From contig NC_080571.1 of NCBI RefSeq assembly GCF_030247185.1, positions 235,444,666-235,508,665 on the forward strand: 64,000 nt of DNA, in the 5' to 3' direction. The position numbers and the translations under genes were made by a program. The DNA is from Malaya genurostris (lineage: Eukaryota; Arthropoda; Insecta; Diptera; Culicidae). A model generated the notes under the pieces. That model made no database searches. It had not been told where the DNA came from and saw nothing but the letters and a program-made list of their open reading frames with translations. Every line of letters begins with the position of its first letter. The first letter of the stretch is position 1. Shown here piece by piece: positions 22,739 through 36,958 of the stretch.

Positions 22739-23780
22739 CAGGCTCTATGAAATCATGGAAATCATAAAACATTACTTCTAATGAGACCATGTCTATTACT
22801 GATGATATTGTGAGCAAATCCCATAAAAAATTGATTTAAATGATTTAAATCATTTTGCTCATAACATCATTAATAATACATTTCTGTACGTATGGAATAT
22901 TGTGTCATTTGACAAGTTAAGTAGAATCTCAAATAACAGATATACAGCCTCACATATGAACTGTGTGTAAAATTTGCTCAAACAGCGTGGCGAACACTTG
23001 CAAATGTCACCACGATCGATACAATGTGCCACCACGATTTGGGTGCCGCTTTCACTTTAGCCGCAATTTTTTGGTGCAACATTCACTTCAAGCTAGATTT
23101 TTGTTTTGCTGTTGGCTAAAATGACAAGTTTATTTTTGTTTTACTCCGATCGAATTCTCGTATGATTTATGTGTCATGGAAATTTCTTTTATGAATCTTC
23201 AAATGTAGAAAAAAATGAGTACTCCTCAAATTAACATAAACGGGATTCAAACCCAAAATGTGTCGGCAAGACTGCTAAACAGTTTCATAAACAAACAAGA
23301 TCATCAATTTTCTTTGATTTGAATAAAACGTTACACATGCTTTCAGCGTGGAAAACCACGAAATTTTTCCACGAATCGACTGAAGACTTCAATTCGTTGC
23401 AATTCGGAAACTTTTCAGTGTACAAAAATTATGAAAAGTCAAGCGAGCGTGCTAAAAACATATACACTGGAAAATAAAATTAAGCGTTTTGTCAAAATGC
23501 GAAAACTAACGCATCTCTTGTTGTTTTTGCAACATTTTTATTTTAAATCAACAATCGACGTTTATTTGCCAGGCGTTTTTTAAACGAAGTTACAATTGAA
23601 ACAACTTTTAAGCAAAACTTCGAGCTATATATTTGTATTTGAAAAAATAATTTCGGCCATTCATTCATTCAGAACATAATTCTACAGCTCAAAAGAAAAT
23701 AAAAAATAAAGATAAAAAAATCTCATACTTTCAGTTTTTCAATTACTGAGTGGAAACATGGGTTGCTGTGGTACACAGTT
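22739..23780. other. Intronic stretch with one tRNA-like remnant
   Basis: No gene seen. At 23231..23290 the minus strand carries GGGTTTGAATCCCG, a B-box/T-arm-like motif, with a poor upstream D-arm, probably a SINE remnant. Confidence 0.3.
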
Positions 23781-23905
23781 CGAAAAAAATCATGTGATTC
23801 TACATCTTATAAGATGCACATCAATGGAGCGTCGTATTTCATACAAATTTATATTCCAGAACATATAAAATTGTGTGCTTTAAAAATAACATGTCTTGAA
23901 TTCGA
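23781..23905 (+). repeat. Dispersed repeat, pair with 28346..28470
   Basis: Shares gtgattctacatcttataag, then gatgcacat.aatggagcgtcg, with 28346..28470 in the same orientation. No coding content; its class is unknown. Confidence 0.45.
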
Positions 23906-23924
23906 ATGAAATAAAAAACAAAAG

Positions 23925-24600
23925 ATCGATAGCAGAAGCGCGACTTGAACCGAGAAACATGAGATCACAAGAACATCGGTTACTCAACTGAACCGCAGAG
24001 CTCATATCTGTTCATCGAATAATTGATAAATATAAATCCATACAGCGGCACTTGGTAGCCGAGTGCAAATTACACTCGGAGCATGTAAAATTCCGGGCAA
24101 GTGGAATATTGCGTCAATTGTAAGATTAAGTAGTTGTGAATTGTATCGTTTTTAGAATTCTGTCATCTGTAAAATTCATAATTTTTTTCTGTGTAGACAC
24201 ACTTCAAAAACATTCAAAAGAACACAAAAGAAGTGTTCATATTTTAATTTAATATTTTTCGATAAATTTTATAATTCTTCAAAACAATTCAATTCTTTTT
24301 TAGTGTATATATTTTTAGTGTGTTCAATTGATTCCCTGCAATTTGTTTCTGCACGCCATTTATGTACAACACAGAGTAACATTAGATCACAAAGTATACC
24401 GGTTAATCGATTGAACCACAGAAACACTTATCAGCTTGTTGAATAATTTATACATATATATTTATACAGAGGCACTTGGTACCCGAGTAAAAATCTGTGC
24501 AAATGGAAAATTTAAGTAGTTGTGAATTGTATCGTTTATAGAATTATATCACCTGTAAAATTCATAATTTTTTTCTGTGCATCATCGAGCAAAACTAACT
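23925..24600 (-). repeat. Two tRNA-like SINE remnants in tandem
   Basis: 23930..24170 and 24375..24600 share a layout. On the minus strand there is a B-box-like motif (CGGTTCAAGTC in the first copy) and an A-box-like region (GCGGTTCAGTTGAGTAACC). On the plus strand the shared flank is cagcggcacttggtagccga or cagaggcacttggtacccga, then aagtagttgtgaattgtatc and aattcataatttttttctgt. They are degenerate and cannot fold as complete tRNAs. Confidence 0.5.
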
Positions 24601-24920
24601 AGCTACGGGGTTTTATCCGGGGAAGATTATCACGTACACTACCGGTCAAAAGTTGAAATACATAGTTTTGCTCACAAATTACGTCGATTTACATAAAAAA
24701 AATTGTCTAATACTATTTTGAATGTATAATATGTTCTATTCATGTTTTTGCAAAGAAAAATGTAACAAACATAAAATAGACTTGAATAGAATAGATGCTA
24801 CGTGTTGAGAATGCTGACGGAGGGCCTGCCATAGAGATATTACTATAATTGAACTGTGTGGCGCCCGAACACAGCTGAACATGCTTGGGGTTTTCTGATC
24901 AATTAGTCTGTTCCTTCGTG
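24601..24920. other. Intronic stretch, nothing recognised
   Basis: AT-rich sequence without a credible open frame, repeat boundary or RNA feature. Confidence 0.2.
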
Positions 24921-24924
24921 TGCT

Positions 24925-25012
24925 TCACATGCAGGGTAGTTCAACTGGCAAAACGATTTCCCTGGACAGGAGCTAGCTACAGGTTCGAGTCCCGTCTCTG
25001 TGGTAGTTTTTT
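24925..25012 (+). repeat. tRNA-like SINE head
   Basis: A-box-like gtagttcaactggcaaaacg is followed by a B-box caggttcgagtcccg and gtctctgtgg. The end resembles the plus half of the 5203..5385 inverted pair (tcctgcctctgagca). The acceptor stem does not pair, so a functional tRNA is unlikely. Confidence 0.4.
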
Positions 25013-26380
25013 CCCAGTTTTCACCTCATAGTATTCGCAGGTCATTTTTCCAATTCGTTTTCCACTGATACTGCTCAAACTTAAAACTAGTTCAAAACGA
25101 CTCTACGTCTTAACAAGACTAAAACAAATTGATGAAATTTATTACCAATGATAATGGTACCAATTTTGGTGCTATATAAATGAACATTGAGAGGGATTGG
25201 TATATCTGATCGAAAAGCAATCCAGTTTGTTTTTGTTAAAGCGAAGGACTAAGCCATTTTTAGAGTCATCTAACTCCAGACTTTAACAATGTTTATTGTC
25301 TTTTTAATGTTTACATTGCATACGCAGTACAGTACGTAGTATTCTGAATTACGAAAAATTATGACCGCTCTCATGAACCAACCCACTCTGGAAAATAGAC
25401 AAGTATTTCATCAGCGAGTCTTTGCTGTTGATTCACTGACTACATATACATATGCTGTCGGGAAACAAGTAAATTTTAACGTTTTGTTAATAACGAAATC
25501 AGTAGTCGTAGCGTCGGGCAGTAAAACAATCGTTCTTATTTAAGAAACCACTAAAATTAGATGCAATACTACATATAATATTTAGGCGATATTAATGCTC
25601 TGTATTATATCTCAGTTGAAAAATCCTTTCGGTATAGTCACTTTTTCGGTGAAATTACCCTTTCAGCGAAACGACTTTCGGCAAAATGACCCATTCGGCG
25701 AAATGATCAGAGCTTACTGAGTAGTAAAGTGTTTGCTTCTCTTTGCATCGTCACTTATAAAAATACACTCGCGAAATTAAAGGTTTTAACATTCATCACT
25801 ATGTAATTCCGGAATCGGAGGTCGAATACGGAGTATGTGATAATTGCTTGAAACCGTCCCATGCAAAATATGTGATTATTTTTTCAAATTGCTAATTACT
25901 TTCTATGCGAATTCAGACCCTTTTTAATTGATTTGTATTTTTTTAATCTAAGCTCACGCTTCCAAGAACTATTTGTATCTTTTATTAAACTCCAGCTTTA
26001 GTCTAATTGAAATAGTTAACAGGATCTAAAGTTAGATACAAAAGTACAGACCTGATCTGATAGTATCTGATTCGGAGGTCGTTGTGTTAGAAAACAACCG
26101 ATCCAGGTTGTTTCCATAAATCTGTATAAGTACGGTATGAGAATAATGTAATGACGAGATATATTTGATGAAATTTCAAATACAATCGTTACAACGAAAG
26201 TAATGGTTTTAGTTTGAATTCGAAAGTTGTTCTCGAACTATTCCCCAGTAGATTGAATTATTTTTGACGAAAAAGGATAGTCGAAAGCGTTCCTCTCATT
26301 AATCATCAATAGTACGCAACAGTTACAAAAAAACATTTCATATAAAATTTGGAGGTATAAAATTTAGATCTATGCATATT
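25013..26380. other. Intronic stretch with degenerate tandem motif
   Basis: At about 25625..25710 a motif of 15-17 bp (ttcggcgaaatgac and variants) is repeated about five times. No gene recognised elsewhere. Confidence 0.4.
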
Positions 26381-26483
26381 AGCTAAAATATTTGCAATTC
26401 TAACCATTCTGAGTTCAGAACGCATCTTCGACATTCACACGATAATAGTTTAACAACACATACGAAATCTACAAAATAATTAC

Positions 26484-26694
26484 CCAAACGTATTCCATGT
26501 CGATATCCATATCCAAGATGTGACCCATCGTGACACCGCTCATGATTGCACACTTTTCCCAAAATAACAACAAAAAATAACACTATTTTCTTCACTTCCG
26601 AACTACGATATTGCACTGCATTACTTTCCCACAGGACACGTTCGCACGTACGTTCGCAAGCTTCCTTTCGGATAAACCGCCAAAACGAGACTGA
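26484..26694 (-). promoter_or_regulatory. Candidate internal promoter and short first exon
   Basis: On the minus strand an arthropod-type initiator TCAGTC (26694..26689) is followed by a CpG-rich leader (gcgaacgtacgtgcgaacg). ATG 26543 then opens 20 codons (MSGVTMGHILDMDID...) ending at a donor GG|GTAATT (26484). The exon ends in phase 0, the phase needed to join the exon beginning at 20017. An alternative first exon for a short MTUS-like isoform is an inference. A competing reading is the 213-codon open frame 26383..27024 in another frame, which has no recognised motif. Confidence 0.25.
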
Positions 26695-27024
26695 ATTCAG
26701 AAAGCGAAATAGTGACGGAGGAAAAAATATTTTCCACAAAACCTCAGATGATCTACCTGTCGAACGAGGGTAATATTTTTTTATGCATACCTTCCCTCGA
26801 TCTGTGCTTTGTAGTGTTGGTTGGATATCAATATGCAAATGGCCCTTAGAATCGGTATCCGAAGATGAGTCAAATGTCGAAAGTGCATGCCCAAGGAATG
26901 CAAAAAGGAGAACGTATAAAAAAATAACATTTACGGGTAGAACAGATGAAGGTAGAGCCCGCGGGTAGGTAAGCTTTTGTTGATCCTCTCTAGGTAGTGC
27001 GACAGAATTGCTGCAAAGCTGCAA

Positions 27025-28033
27025 GTTGCAGGCTTGCTTTGCAATGAATAATGATATGGTTTAGTAGTTCTAAAAATTCTGGAATACCCGAATTACTAAA
27101 TTAAAGAATTCGGGTAAGGCTAATATCCGAATCATCAAATCATGCTTGTTAAAACACAAACTCAAAAAGTAATCTCATCTCCAAAAAAAAGAGTTCTAAA
27201 GCGTTCAAATCACAGAGTGCCCTTTTGTTGTGTAATTCGAAAAAGCTCTTTCACTCATTTTGAAGTACTTCCAAGGGGAGAGTCGCTTAACACAAACTAT
27301 ATTGTGCCTCTTAAAAAATACGTGATATACTGTGAGTCTAAGTGTGCCACGCTGTGCCCCATGAAACAGCTACTTGTCAAAACTGAGCCCTTTGTGTGCC
27401 GCAACTGTGCAACTGTATGAAACGAAAGTGCCAATATTGATAAATGCACCAACGCATTGTGTTAATGTGTGATTGGCACATTGTTCTAAGCGTCTTCCCC
27501 TTGAGTACTTCGCAATTGTGATCAAACTAGCTGAACTGAAGTGAACTAGTCAATTGTATAACAAACATCACCAAAGCTTTGGAGAACACAGAGGCAAAAT
27601 CTCAGTCAACAAAATAAATTCTAATGTTTTACATAATACAAAGCATCATTCGAACAACATTTCGTATTTTTTTTTGTGGAAATCAAGAAATCAAAGCACC
27701 TTGCAGCTCATACTTGCATATCTGTCCCATATTGAAAATCGACAAGTTGAGAAAACGATGAATACATATTTCGGAAATAATTTGCTTTTTTTTTGTTTTT
27801 ACATTTCAAATTTTTCATCTGGAATGAAATATTGCCTTTTTTGTCATTCTTTGATATATAATCTGTTACACAACAAGATTATACTCATATACGAGTACTT
27901 TTGTTAACGAACGAAAAGATACTCGCATACCGGTTCCATCTTAGCATGCTATGCTTCTCTCACACTTCTCATGTTTAATTTCCCATTCGTGTGAAACTTT
28001 TTATCGTTCGATATAATTAAGTTTGTGATATCA
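27025..28033. other. Intronic stretch, nothing recognised
   Basis: Two open frames (27142..27420, 27554..27907 +) have no motif or family resemblance. No repeats were identified. Confidence 0.2.
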
Positions 28034-28345
28034 TATCAGGTCTTGGTGCAATTAAATTGTATGGTGATGACTCTTCCTCAGAAGACAACTCAAACAGTGA
28101 CTTTGTAGATTTCAGTGCCACAAACACCCGAGAGAAACATTCCGGAATCTCTCGTTCAGCACAGTACGTTCCAGATAATTCCAATTTGAAATATTTACAT
28201 ATGCCTACATCTGATGTTGGTCAAAGTTAATGGAAAAAGAGCTGAATGTGCTCCTAAAGTTCTTGCTTCGGAGGATGAAATTGTGAGTATAAATGGGAGC
28301 AGTACGTTTGATTCCAAAGGAAGCTATTTTGGAACTGCACACTTA
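28034..28345 (+). pseudogene. Coding-like exon remnant, unidentified
   Basis: After an acceptor-like tatcatatcag, the frame reads GLGAIKLYGDDSSSEDNSN and continues to HMPTSDVGQ. It shifts frame at about 28228 and continues VNGKRAECAPKVLASEDEI and TFDSKGSYFGTAH up to the start of a dispersed repeat at 28346. The composition is protein-like, acidic and Ser-rich. I do not recognise the gene. It may be a transduced or retroposed fragment of a host gene with one frameshift. Confidence 0.35.
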
Positions 28346-28470
28346 AAAAAATCCTGTGATTTTACATCTTATTAGATGCACATAAATGGAGCGTCGCAGC
28401 TCACGCAAATTTACGTGGAAGAACATTTAATATTGTGTCTAAAACTCCATGACATGAAATACATTGAAAT
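28346..28470 (+). repeat. Dispersed repeat, pair with 23781..23905
   Basis: Same segment (gtgattttacatcttattag, gatgcacataaatggagcg) as at 23781..23905. Confidence 0.45.
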
Positions 28471-29759
28471 AAAAAAAAATTAGAGGGTTGTATTCAAGAC
28501 ACGACCGAGCACAATAACATTAAAAATGAAACGTTTCTAGGGTCTTCATAATTAATACAAAAATAAAGATGATAATGATGATGACACACTAGACTAAAAA
28601 CATATTCAATTGACTAATTACAAACTTGCTCTAGTTTAAGCGCTGAGATTGTTAGCGAATGATAAAATTGACAATTAGAATCTTTCTTGATTATTGATTC
28701 TATTCAATTTTGATCCCTTTCCACAAATTTTTACACTGTTAAGTTTTTGAATAACGTCCTTTAACTAGAAGTCAATTATGATGAATTCAAAGTTACCCGA
28801 AAGCTCAATTTTAGATACAAACAACCTAAACATTTAAACCTGAACAAATAAAACGTTTTTTCATGATAATAATTTTCGAGAAACGTACAAACTTATTAAT
28901 TTTATAAACAGTTAATTGATCCAAGAAAAGATTTTATTTATTTTAACGAAAGATGTTGTACCGGTACACTCAGTAATAGTGTAATTTTATTAATCCTTCT
29001 TCAAAATCGTCAATAATCTTCGGAAAATGTCGTTAAATAATATGGCAACAATACGAGGAAGGAAGCATGTGAAACAGTCCGCATAAAATATTTAGTTATT
29101 TACATTGATTTTCGCTTTGGCATATTAGGAATATACGGAATGGATACGCAACAAAATTCCGAAATTTTGTTAATATTGTAACTTGATGTTATTAACATAT
29201 GAATGAACATTGTCATAGTTACAACGCGTGTAGTCATCAGACGTTTATTGTTTTGAAGCAAATAATAATTAAACTTAAACTTGCGGTTAACCAAATTCTA
29301 AGAGGGTTCCTATTCAAACGATACATGTAAAACCGCAGGTAAACTTACCTTGAGTTTATCTTTGATACTATATGATATTGCATCTAATTGAACTGTATAT
29401 GTGAGCCTGTGGAACTCATTTATACTACTAAACCGAGGAGGCCGCTTTTAGATAAGTTTCAGAATTTAATTTTGAATCTTTTGAAGCGTTTAATTCCTGG
29501 TGAGACAACAACTTGTTCAGTCACATATAATGAAGAAGAAGTATCTATGATTATCATCATAACACAACTTTATACTGAATCCATTTTCGCGCCACCGTTT
29601 TGTTCGTATGGGAATGGAGATTTAAGTATGCAAACCGATCCGTTGACAAATTAAAACATTTTCAAGCTTACAATATTGAAGCTTTGGAATCATTTAAATT
29701 AGGATAATCCATTAACAAATCATCGAGGTATGCAATTGAAATATTCAAATAACGTCATC
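28471..29759. other. Intronic stretch, minor repeat similarity
   Basis: 29399..29480 (gtgagcctgtggaactcatt, then gaggaggccgctttt) resembles 62088..62160, so part is dispersed repeat. No gene recognised. Confidence 0.3.
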
Positions 29760-30565
29760 TCATAAGTTTAAGTTAAATGTTTCCGAATCGATTGGTTGTT
29801 GAATTATATAAATCCATCAACAAATGACTAAGTTATAAGCGTTTAAAATTATGACAGAAAAATGTTACGCGATTAGTTTTGCATGTTTTAAATTGACACC
29901 CAGCCTCGGGAAGCGAAGTGTAAGGCATTTTTAATGGCAAAATCGACCAAAAATTTGCTGAATACAAGGGATATTTCAAAAGAATCGGTAACCACGCTAA
30001 TTCGGTTCTTCAATAGCTAGATGATATATAAGATACTCAAGCGAACACGGTGTTGCGCAGACAACAGGAAATTTCACCAACACATAATGCAAAAGCGACA
30101 ATCCAGCGAGCGAACGCATACACAATCCAGTAATCAGCTCACTGGACGAGCTACTTGTTTCATTCACAGTCAAACATCAACTAGGCAAAGAAATATTGTG
30201 CAGCCTATATTTATAGAGTTCTCTTCATACTACGCATAACGTTGCGGTGTTTTTTATGCATGACGCAAAGCCTCCTATGCCGAACAAGAAGTTGACGTCA
30301 TTTTGCACAACGGGGATTGGTGGATGAAAACATAGGTCGATTCTAACCATTTTTTCAATAGTATGCTATTGAAATACTGAAACGATGTCGTCATACATGT
30401 TTAAGTTAAAAGTTTCCGAATCGATTGGTTGTTAAATTATAACAATCCATCAACAAATGACCGAGTTATTAACGTTCAAAATTATGACACAAAAAGGTTA
30501 CGCGACTATTTTTGAAACTTTTAATTGACACCCGGCCCCATATAGTGAAGAGTAAGGCATTTTTA
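29760..30565 (+). repeat. Direct repeat pair, about 185 bp each
   Basis: 29760..29940 and 30385..30565 share a core: gtttccgaatcgattggttg, then aatccatcaacaaatgac, ttaattgacaccc and aaggcatttttaatg. They are in the same orientation, 450 bp apart. The sequence between them has no recognised gene. Confidence 0.55.
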
Positions 30566-30654
30566 ATGCCAAAAAAGAATACTGATACTGATAGCAACCG
30601 CCACGAACCAAGAATCATTGGATCGCTCAAAAAGTAAACATCCGATCTCAAAAC

Positions 30655-30870
30655 CATTCAATAGCGTTCTGGGTGACGGGGAAATCTTTCATTTGCGACT
30701 AGTTTGATCAAAATCGGTCCAGCCATCTCTGAGATCTCGACCTCTTAGTTGACAACACACATACAGACACACACACATACACACAAACACGGACATTTGC
30801 TCAGTTCGTCGAGCTGAATCGATTGGTATATGACATTCGGCACTCCGGGCCTCGGAATTTTTTTTCAAAA
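30655..30870 (-). repeat. Large dispersed repeat, left-end fragment (inverted)
   Basis: On the minus strand it carries gaggcccggagtgccgaatg, ccaatcgattcagctcgacg and gagcaaatgtccgtg followed by a short TG tract. This is the left-end block of the repeat seen at 5751 and 58041. Confidence 0.5.
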
Positions 30871-30890
30871 GTTTGAGCGAATTCTATACC

Positions 30891-31028
<138 letters not shown>

Positions 31029-31918
31029 AAAATGCAGAGATCATTCTTTGTAATCGCATCACGTAAGAACGGATGGACGGATTGAGATGATTTTTTTTTT
31101 TGTTTGATCAGTTTTTACCCCCACCGGGTTCGTACATCAAAAAAATTAGGAAAACTTACCGGAAAAGTGGGAAAAACCAATAAAGTTATTTTGTATGGAC
31201 AATGGAATTTTCCACTGAAAAAGTCGCCAATGATTGCTAGATCTACGATTGATGTTTGGCGCGCAACGAGTTCCAACGAGTGTTTGTCCGACGAAGAAAA
31301 GAATACTAGATCATTGAAAAAATCGTTTGGCGCGCAACAAGTTGTTTTGTGTGAAGATTTCACATGCATACTTGATGTGATGTGATTCGTCATTACGTCG
31401 AACCACGTGCTTAATTGGGTATCAAAATTGTTGCTTGAGAAAAAGTTGGGGGCAAGATTACCAAATCAGACATTTTTTCAATGAATAAATGAAAAGATTG
31501 TACTGTAGAAGCTCTAAGGTCAAACTAAGAGATTTTCCTAGCCTTTTTTTCTTTCTAATGATTTAGACTAAGCTTAGACTAAGACACAGTAAGTGACTAT
31601 TAGATATCAATGTTCAAGATGATTACCATAAAGAATATTGAGACTGTCATTTCATATTGCATATTCTGTGAAGAATGATCGAACTGGTAAGATTAATAAA
31701 TAAAATTTAAAAGTCGTTTCCAAGCAATCAAAAGTTCCGCAGTACCTGAAAATATCCACTAAATATTAGAGCTCTGAAGTACGCATGCTACGCTTTTTGA
31801 TAACTTGAACGTACAGAACAGATTCTGCAAAAAACTTTCTCGCTGCTTAAAAACTGTACACACCTTATTATTTTTTTTTACGGATGTCGGTACAGTTTTA
31901 CTGACTTTCAAACAGTTG

Positions 31919-32051
31919 AAAATAAAACAGTTGAAGAAGGCTTTTGAATATATTCACTCAATGAAAACTTACCGCCAGGAATACTAATTCCTGGCGGTAA
32001 GTTTTCATTGAGTGAATATATTCAAAAAGCCTTCTTCAACTGTTTTATTTT
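31919..32051. repeat. Near-perfect palindrome (fold-back)
   Basis: Arms 31919..31982 and 31987..32051 are complementary over 64 bp with a single one-base length difference, separated by only 4 bp (acta). It lies inside the insertion found only in the first Helitron-like copy. It could form a long hairpin or cruciform. Confidence 0.95.
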
Positions 32052-32774
32052 ATCTATTTTGTGCACAGCAATCAATTTGCACCATTATTTTTTGCTCCAC
32101 AAATCTAGAAATTTTCGTCCGAAAATGATGTTATTTGACAGATCTGTCTTTCTGCTGAATATTTTAGTGATAATTACTGAAATTCTTCATTATTTTTTAT
32201 TAATTTTCCGAATATTGGTAAAACGTCGTCAACTGAGTTCGTCGAGAGAAATGACTTTTCAGAGTTCACAGACCGTGTCAGTAAATGTATCGTAACTTTC
32301 ACATAGGATTTTCCGATATTCAGTAGTTCCGTAGATAGATGACCGTAAGTTGAATAAATTTTAAGTATCTTTCAGTAAAAATAATATTTTACAGACCGTT
32401 GCCGCAAAAATTATTACCGAACACAAAAATAGATTTTTTTGTGTATAAGAAATTGCTTCAAAGTTTGTTGTTCTGTCGGGCGAACATTAACGTATGAGTA
32501 CCTGTTCATAAAAAAAACGGACTGTTCAGAATAGAACCCTGTGAATTTGTTCAATTTTTGCTTAACAGAAGAATTTCACACTAATTTTTTGTGATATTTC
32601 CTGTTTTGAGCTAAAGCGAATGTGTGCCGAATTTCGTTGATAGTAGGTTAAGTAGTTAGAAAGATAATGGAGAAAAACGTTAACCACATAGTCATTGGTT
32701 GACAATTCTGCTATCCATAACCATAAATTCGAACAATTAATTTTTGGGCGAGACGAAGTTCGACGGGTCAGCTA

Positions 32775-35679
<2,905 letters not shown>

Positions 35680-35681
35680 TA

Positions 35682-36956
35682 AGGAGTGTATCGAAAATAA
35701 GTTATCCACAAATTTTTCTTTCAAATTATGACAAAAAACGATATTTTATTCTAACTAAAATTTGAGGTTAAACTTGAACATGAAATGAAATGATGGATGA
35801 AATTAAAGTTATTCCTTCACGAATTTTCGAACTTTTGATCGAACGATCTTCATCAAGTTCCGGACAAGTTTTGCATCGCATTTTTTGGACGCTTGAGCCC
35901 AAATTTTTTTGAACTCCTGCATGTTCCCAGCTGCCTTACCAGTCTTCTTCACGATTGCCCAGTAACGTTCGATGGGTCAAAGCTGAGGGCAATTTGGTGG
36001 ATTGATATTTTTCTCAACGAAATGGAGACCCTTTTACACAATCCAATTGCGAGTGGTTTTAACATAGTGAGCTAAATCCGGCCAAAACAGTGGAAGTGTA
36101 CTATGCTTCTTATATAAAGGCAGCATTCTCTTCTGGAGACACTCAGATCGATAGATTTCTGCATTTATAGTTCCGGTAGTGTAAAAAATGGTTGACGTCA
36201 AACCACAGGAACATATTGCTTGCCATACCAGTACCTTTCGACCGAATCCCTCCACTTGAATCGACCTGTCCGCATCGCTCACATCCTCCCCAACGACGAC
36301 AGTAAAGTATTGTGGACCTGGTAGGGCTTTTGAGTCCTCCTTTACATAAGCCTCATCGTCCATTAAAACGCATGCATCCGGGCACTGTAAAAGACGCGAA
36401 TACAATTTCCGGGCCCTTGTTGCTGCTCGCTTCTTCTGTTCTACACTTTGTTTCGAGATTTTCTGCTTCTTGTAGGTCTTCAGGTAATTTCGCCTCTTGA
36501 TACGCTGGATCATTTAGAAACTCGTTCCAGCTTTTTTGGCCAAATCACGTATTGACATTGAATTGTTTTTCATGATTATAGATACAACTTTCTGGTCCAG
36601 TTTCGGGCCAGAAGAACCGGGTTTGCTGCCTCTTCTTGGTAACTCATCCAAAGAATAGTGTTCCCCAAACTTATTAATGATGGTTTTAACACTGGCAGTA
36701 ATGAATTCCAAACCGCTTCGGCAATTTTCGCATAGTAATACCCTTCTCACTTAGCCGTGTTTCCAGAACCTTAATTTTCACTTCCTTTTCAATACGCGAC
36801 ATTTTGAAAACGCAGAATTTCAAACGCACAAACAAGTAAACAAACGAAAGCTGACCGCCAAACACACAGCATGCTGTGATCTGAGTATAAAAAACCATCA
36901 CAAATACATGCGTACAACACAAATGTATGTGGATAGCTTATTTTCGATACACTTCT
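35682..36956 (-). mobile_element. DD37E Tc1/mariner element, full length, subfamily 1
   Basis: A 1275-bp element with inverted ends of about 30 bp (aggagtgtatcgaaaataag at the left, the complement of agaagtgtatcgaaaataag at the right). TA flanks both ends (35680-35681 and 36957-36958). The transposase is on the minus strand. It belongs with 11603..12896 by its ends and protein. Confidence 0.85.
35809..36802 (-). pseudogene. DD37E mariner transposase, broken
   Basis: It starts at ATG 36802 (MSRIEKEVKIKVLETR). The DNA-binding part continues in other frames (SVKTIINKFGEHYSLDELP, SIRDLAKKAGTS). A stop lies before MIQRIKRRNYLKTYKKQK (36513). 36034..36513 holds LMDDEAYVKEDSKALPGPQ with the first catalytic aspartate, VWQAICSCG and FWPDLAHY. 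The end (NPPNCPQL, then PIERYWAIVK near 35960) is reached after another frameshift and a stop. The gene is dead. Confidence 0.8.
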
Positions 36957-36958
36957 TA

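Noticed and set aside
24925..25012. Possible tRNA gene on the plus strand
   Set aside because: The A-box and B-box are present but the acceptor stem and anticodon stem do not form a proper cloverleaf; it fits a SINE head better.
26383..27024. 213-codon minus-strand frame with a hydrophobic stretch resembling a signal peptide
   Set aside because: No start codon suits a signal peptide at the hydrophobic run, no family motif was seen, and the opposite strand is also open over the same DNA; kept only as a candidate promoter/exon region.
27142..27420. Cysteine-containing 92-codon frame that might be a small secreted protein
   Set aside because: No signal peptide, no regular cysteine spacing and no splice context; likely chance.
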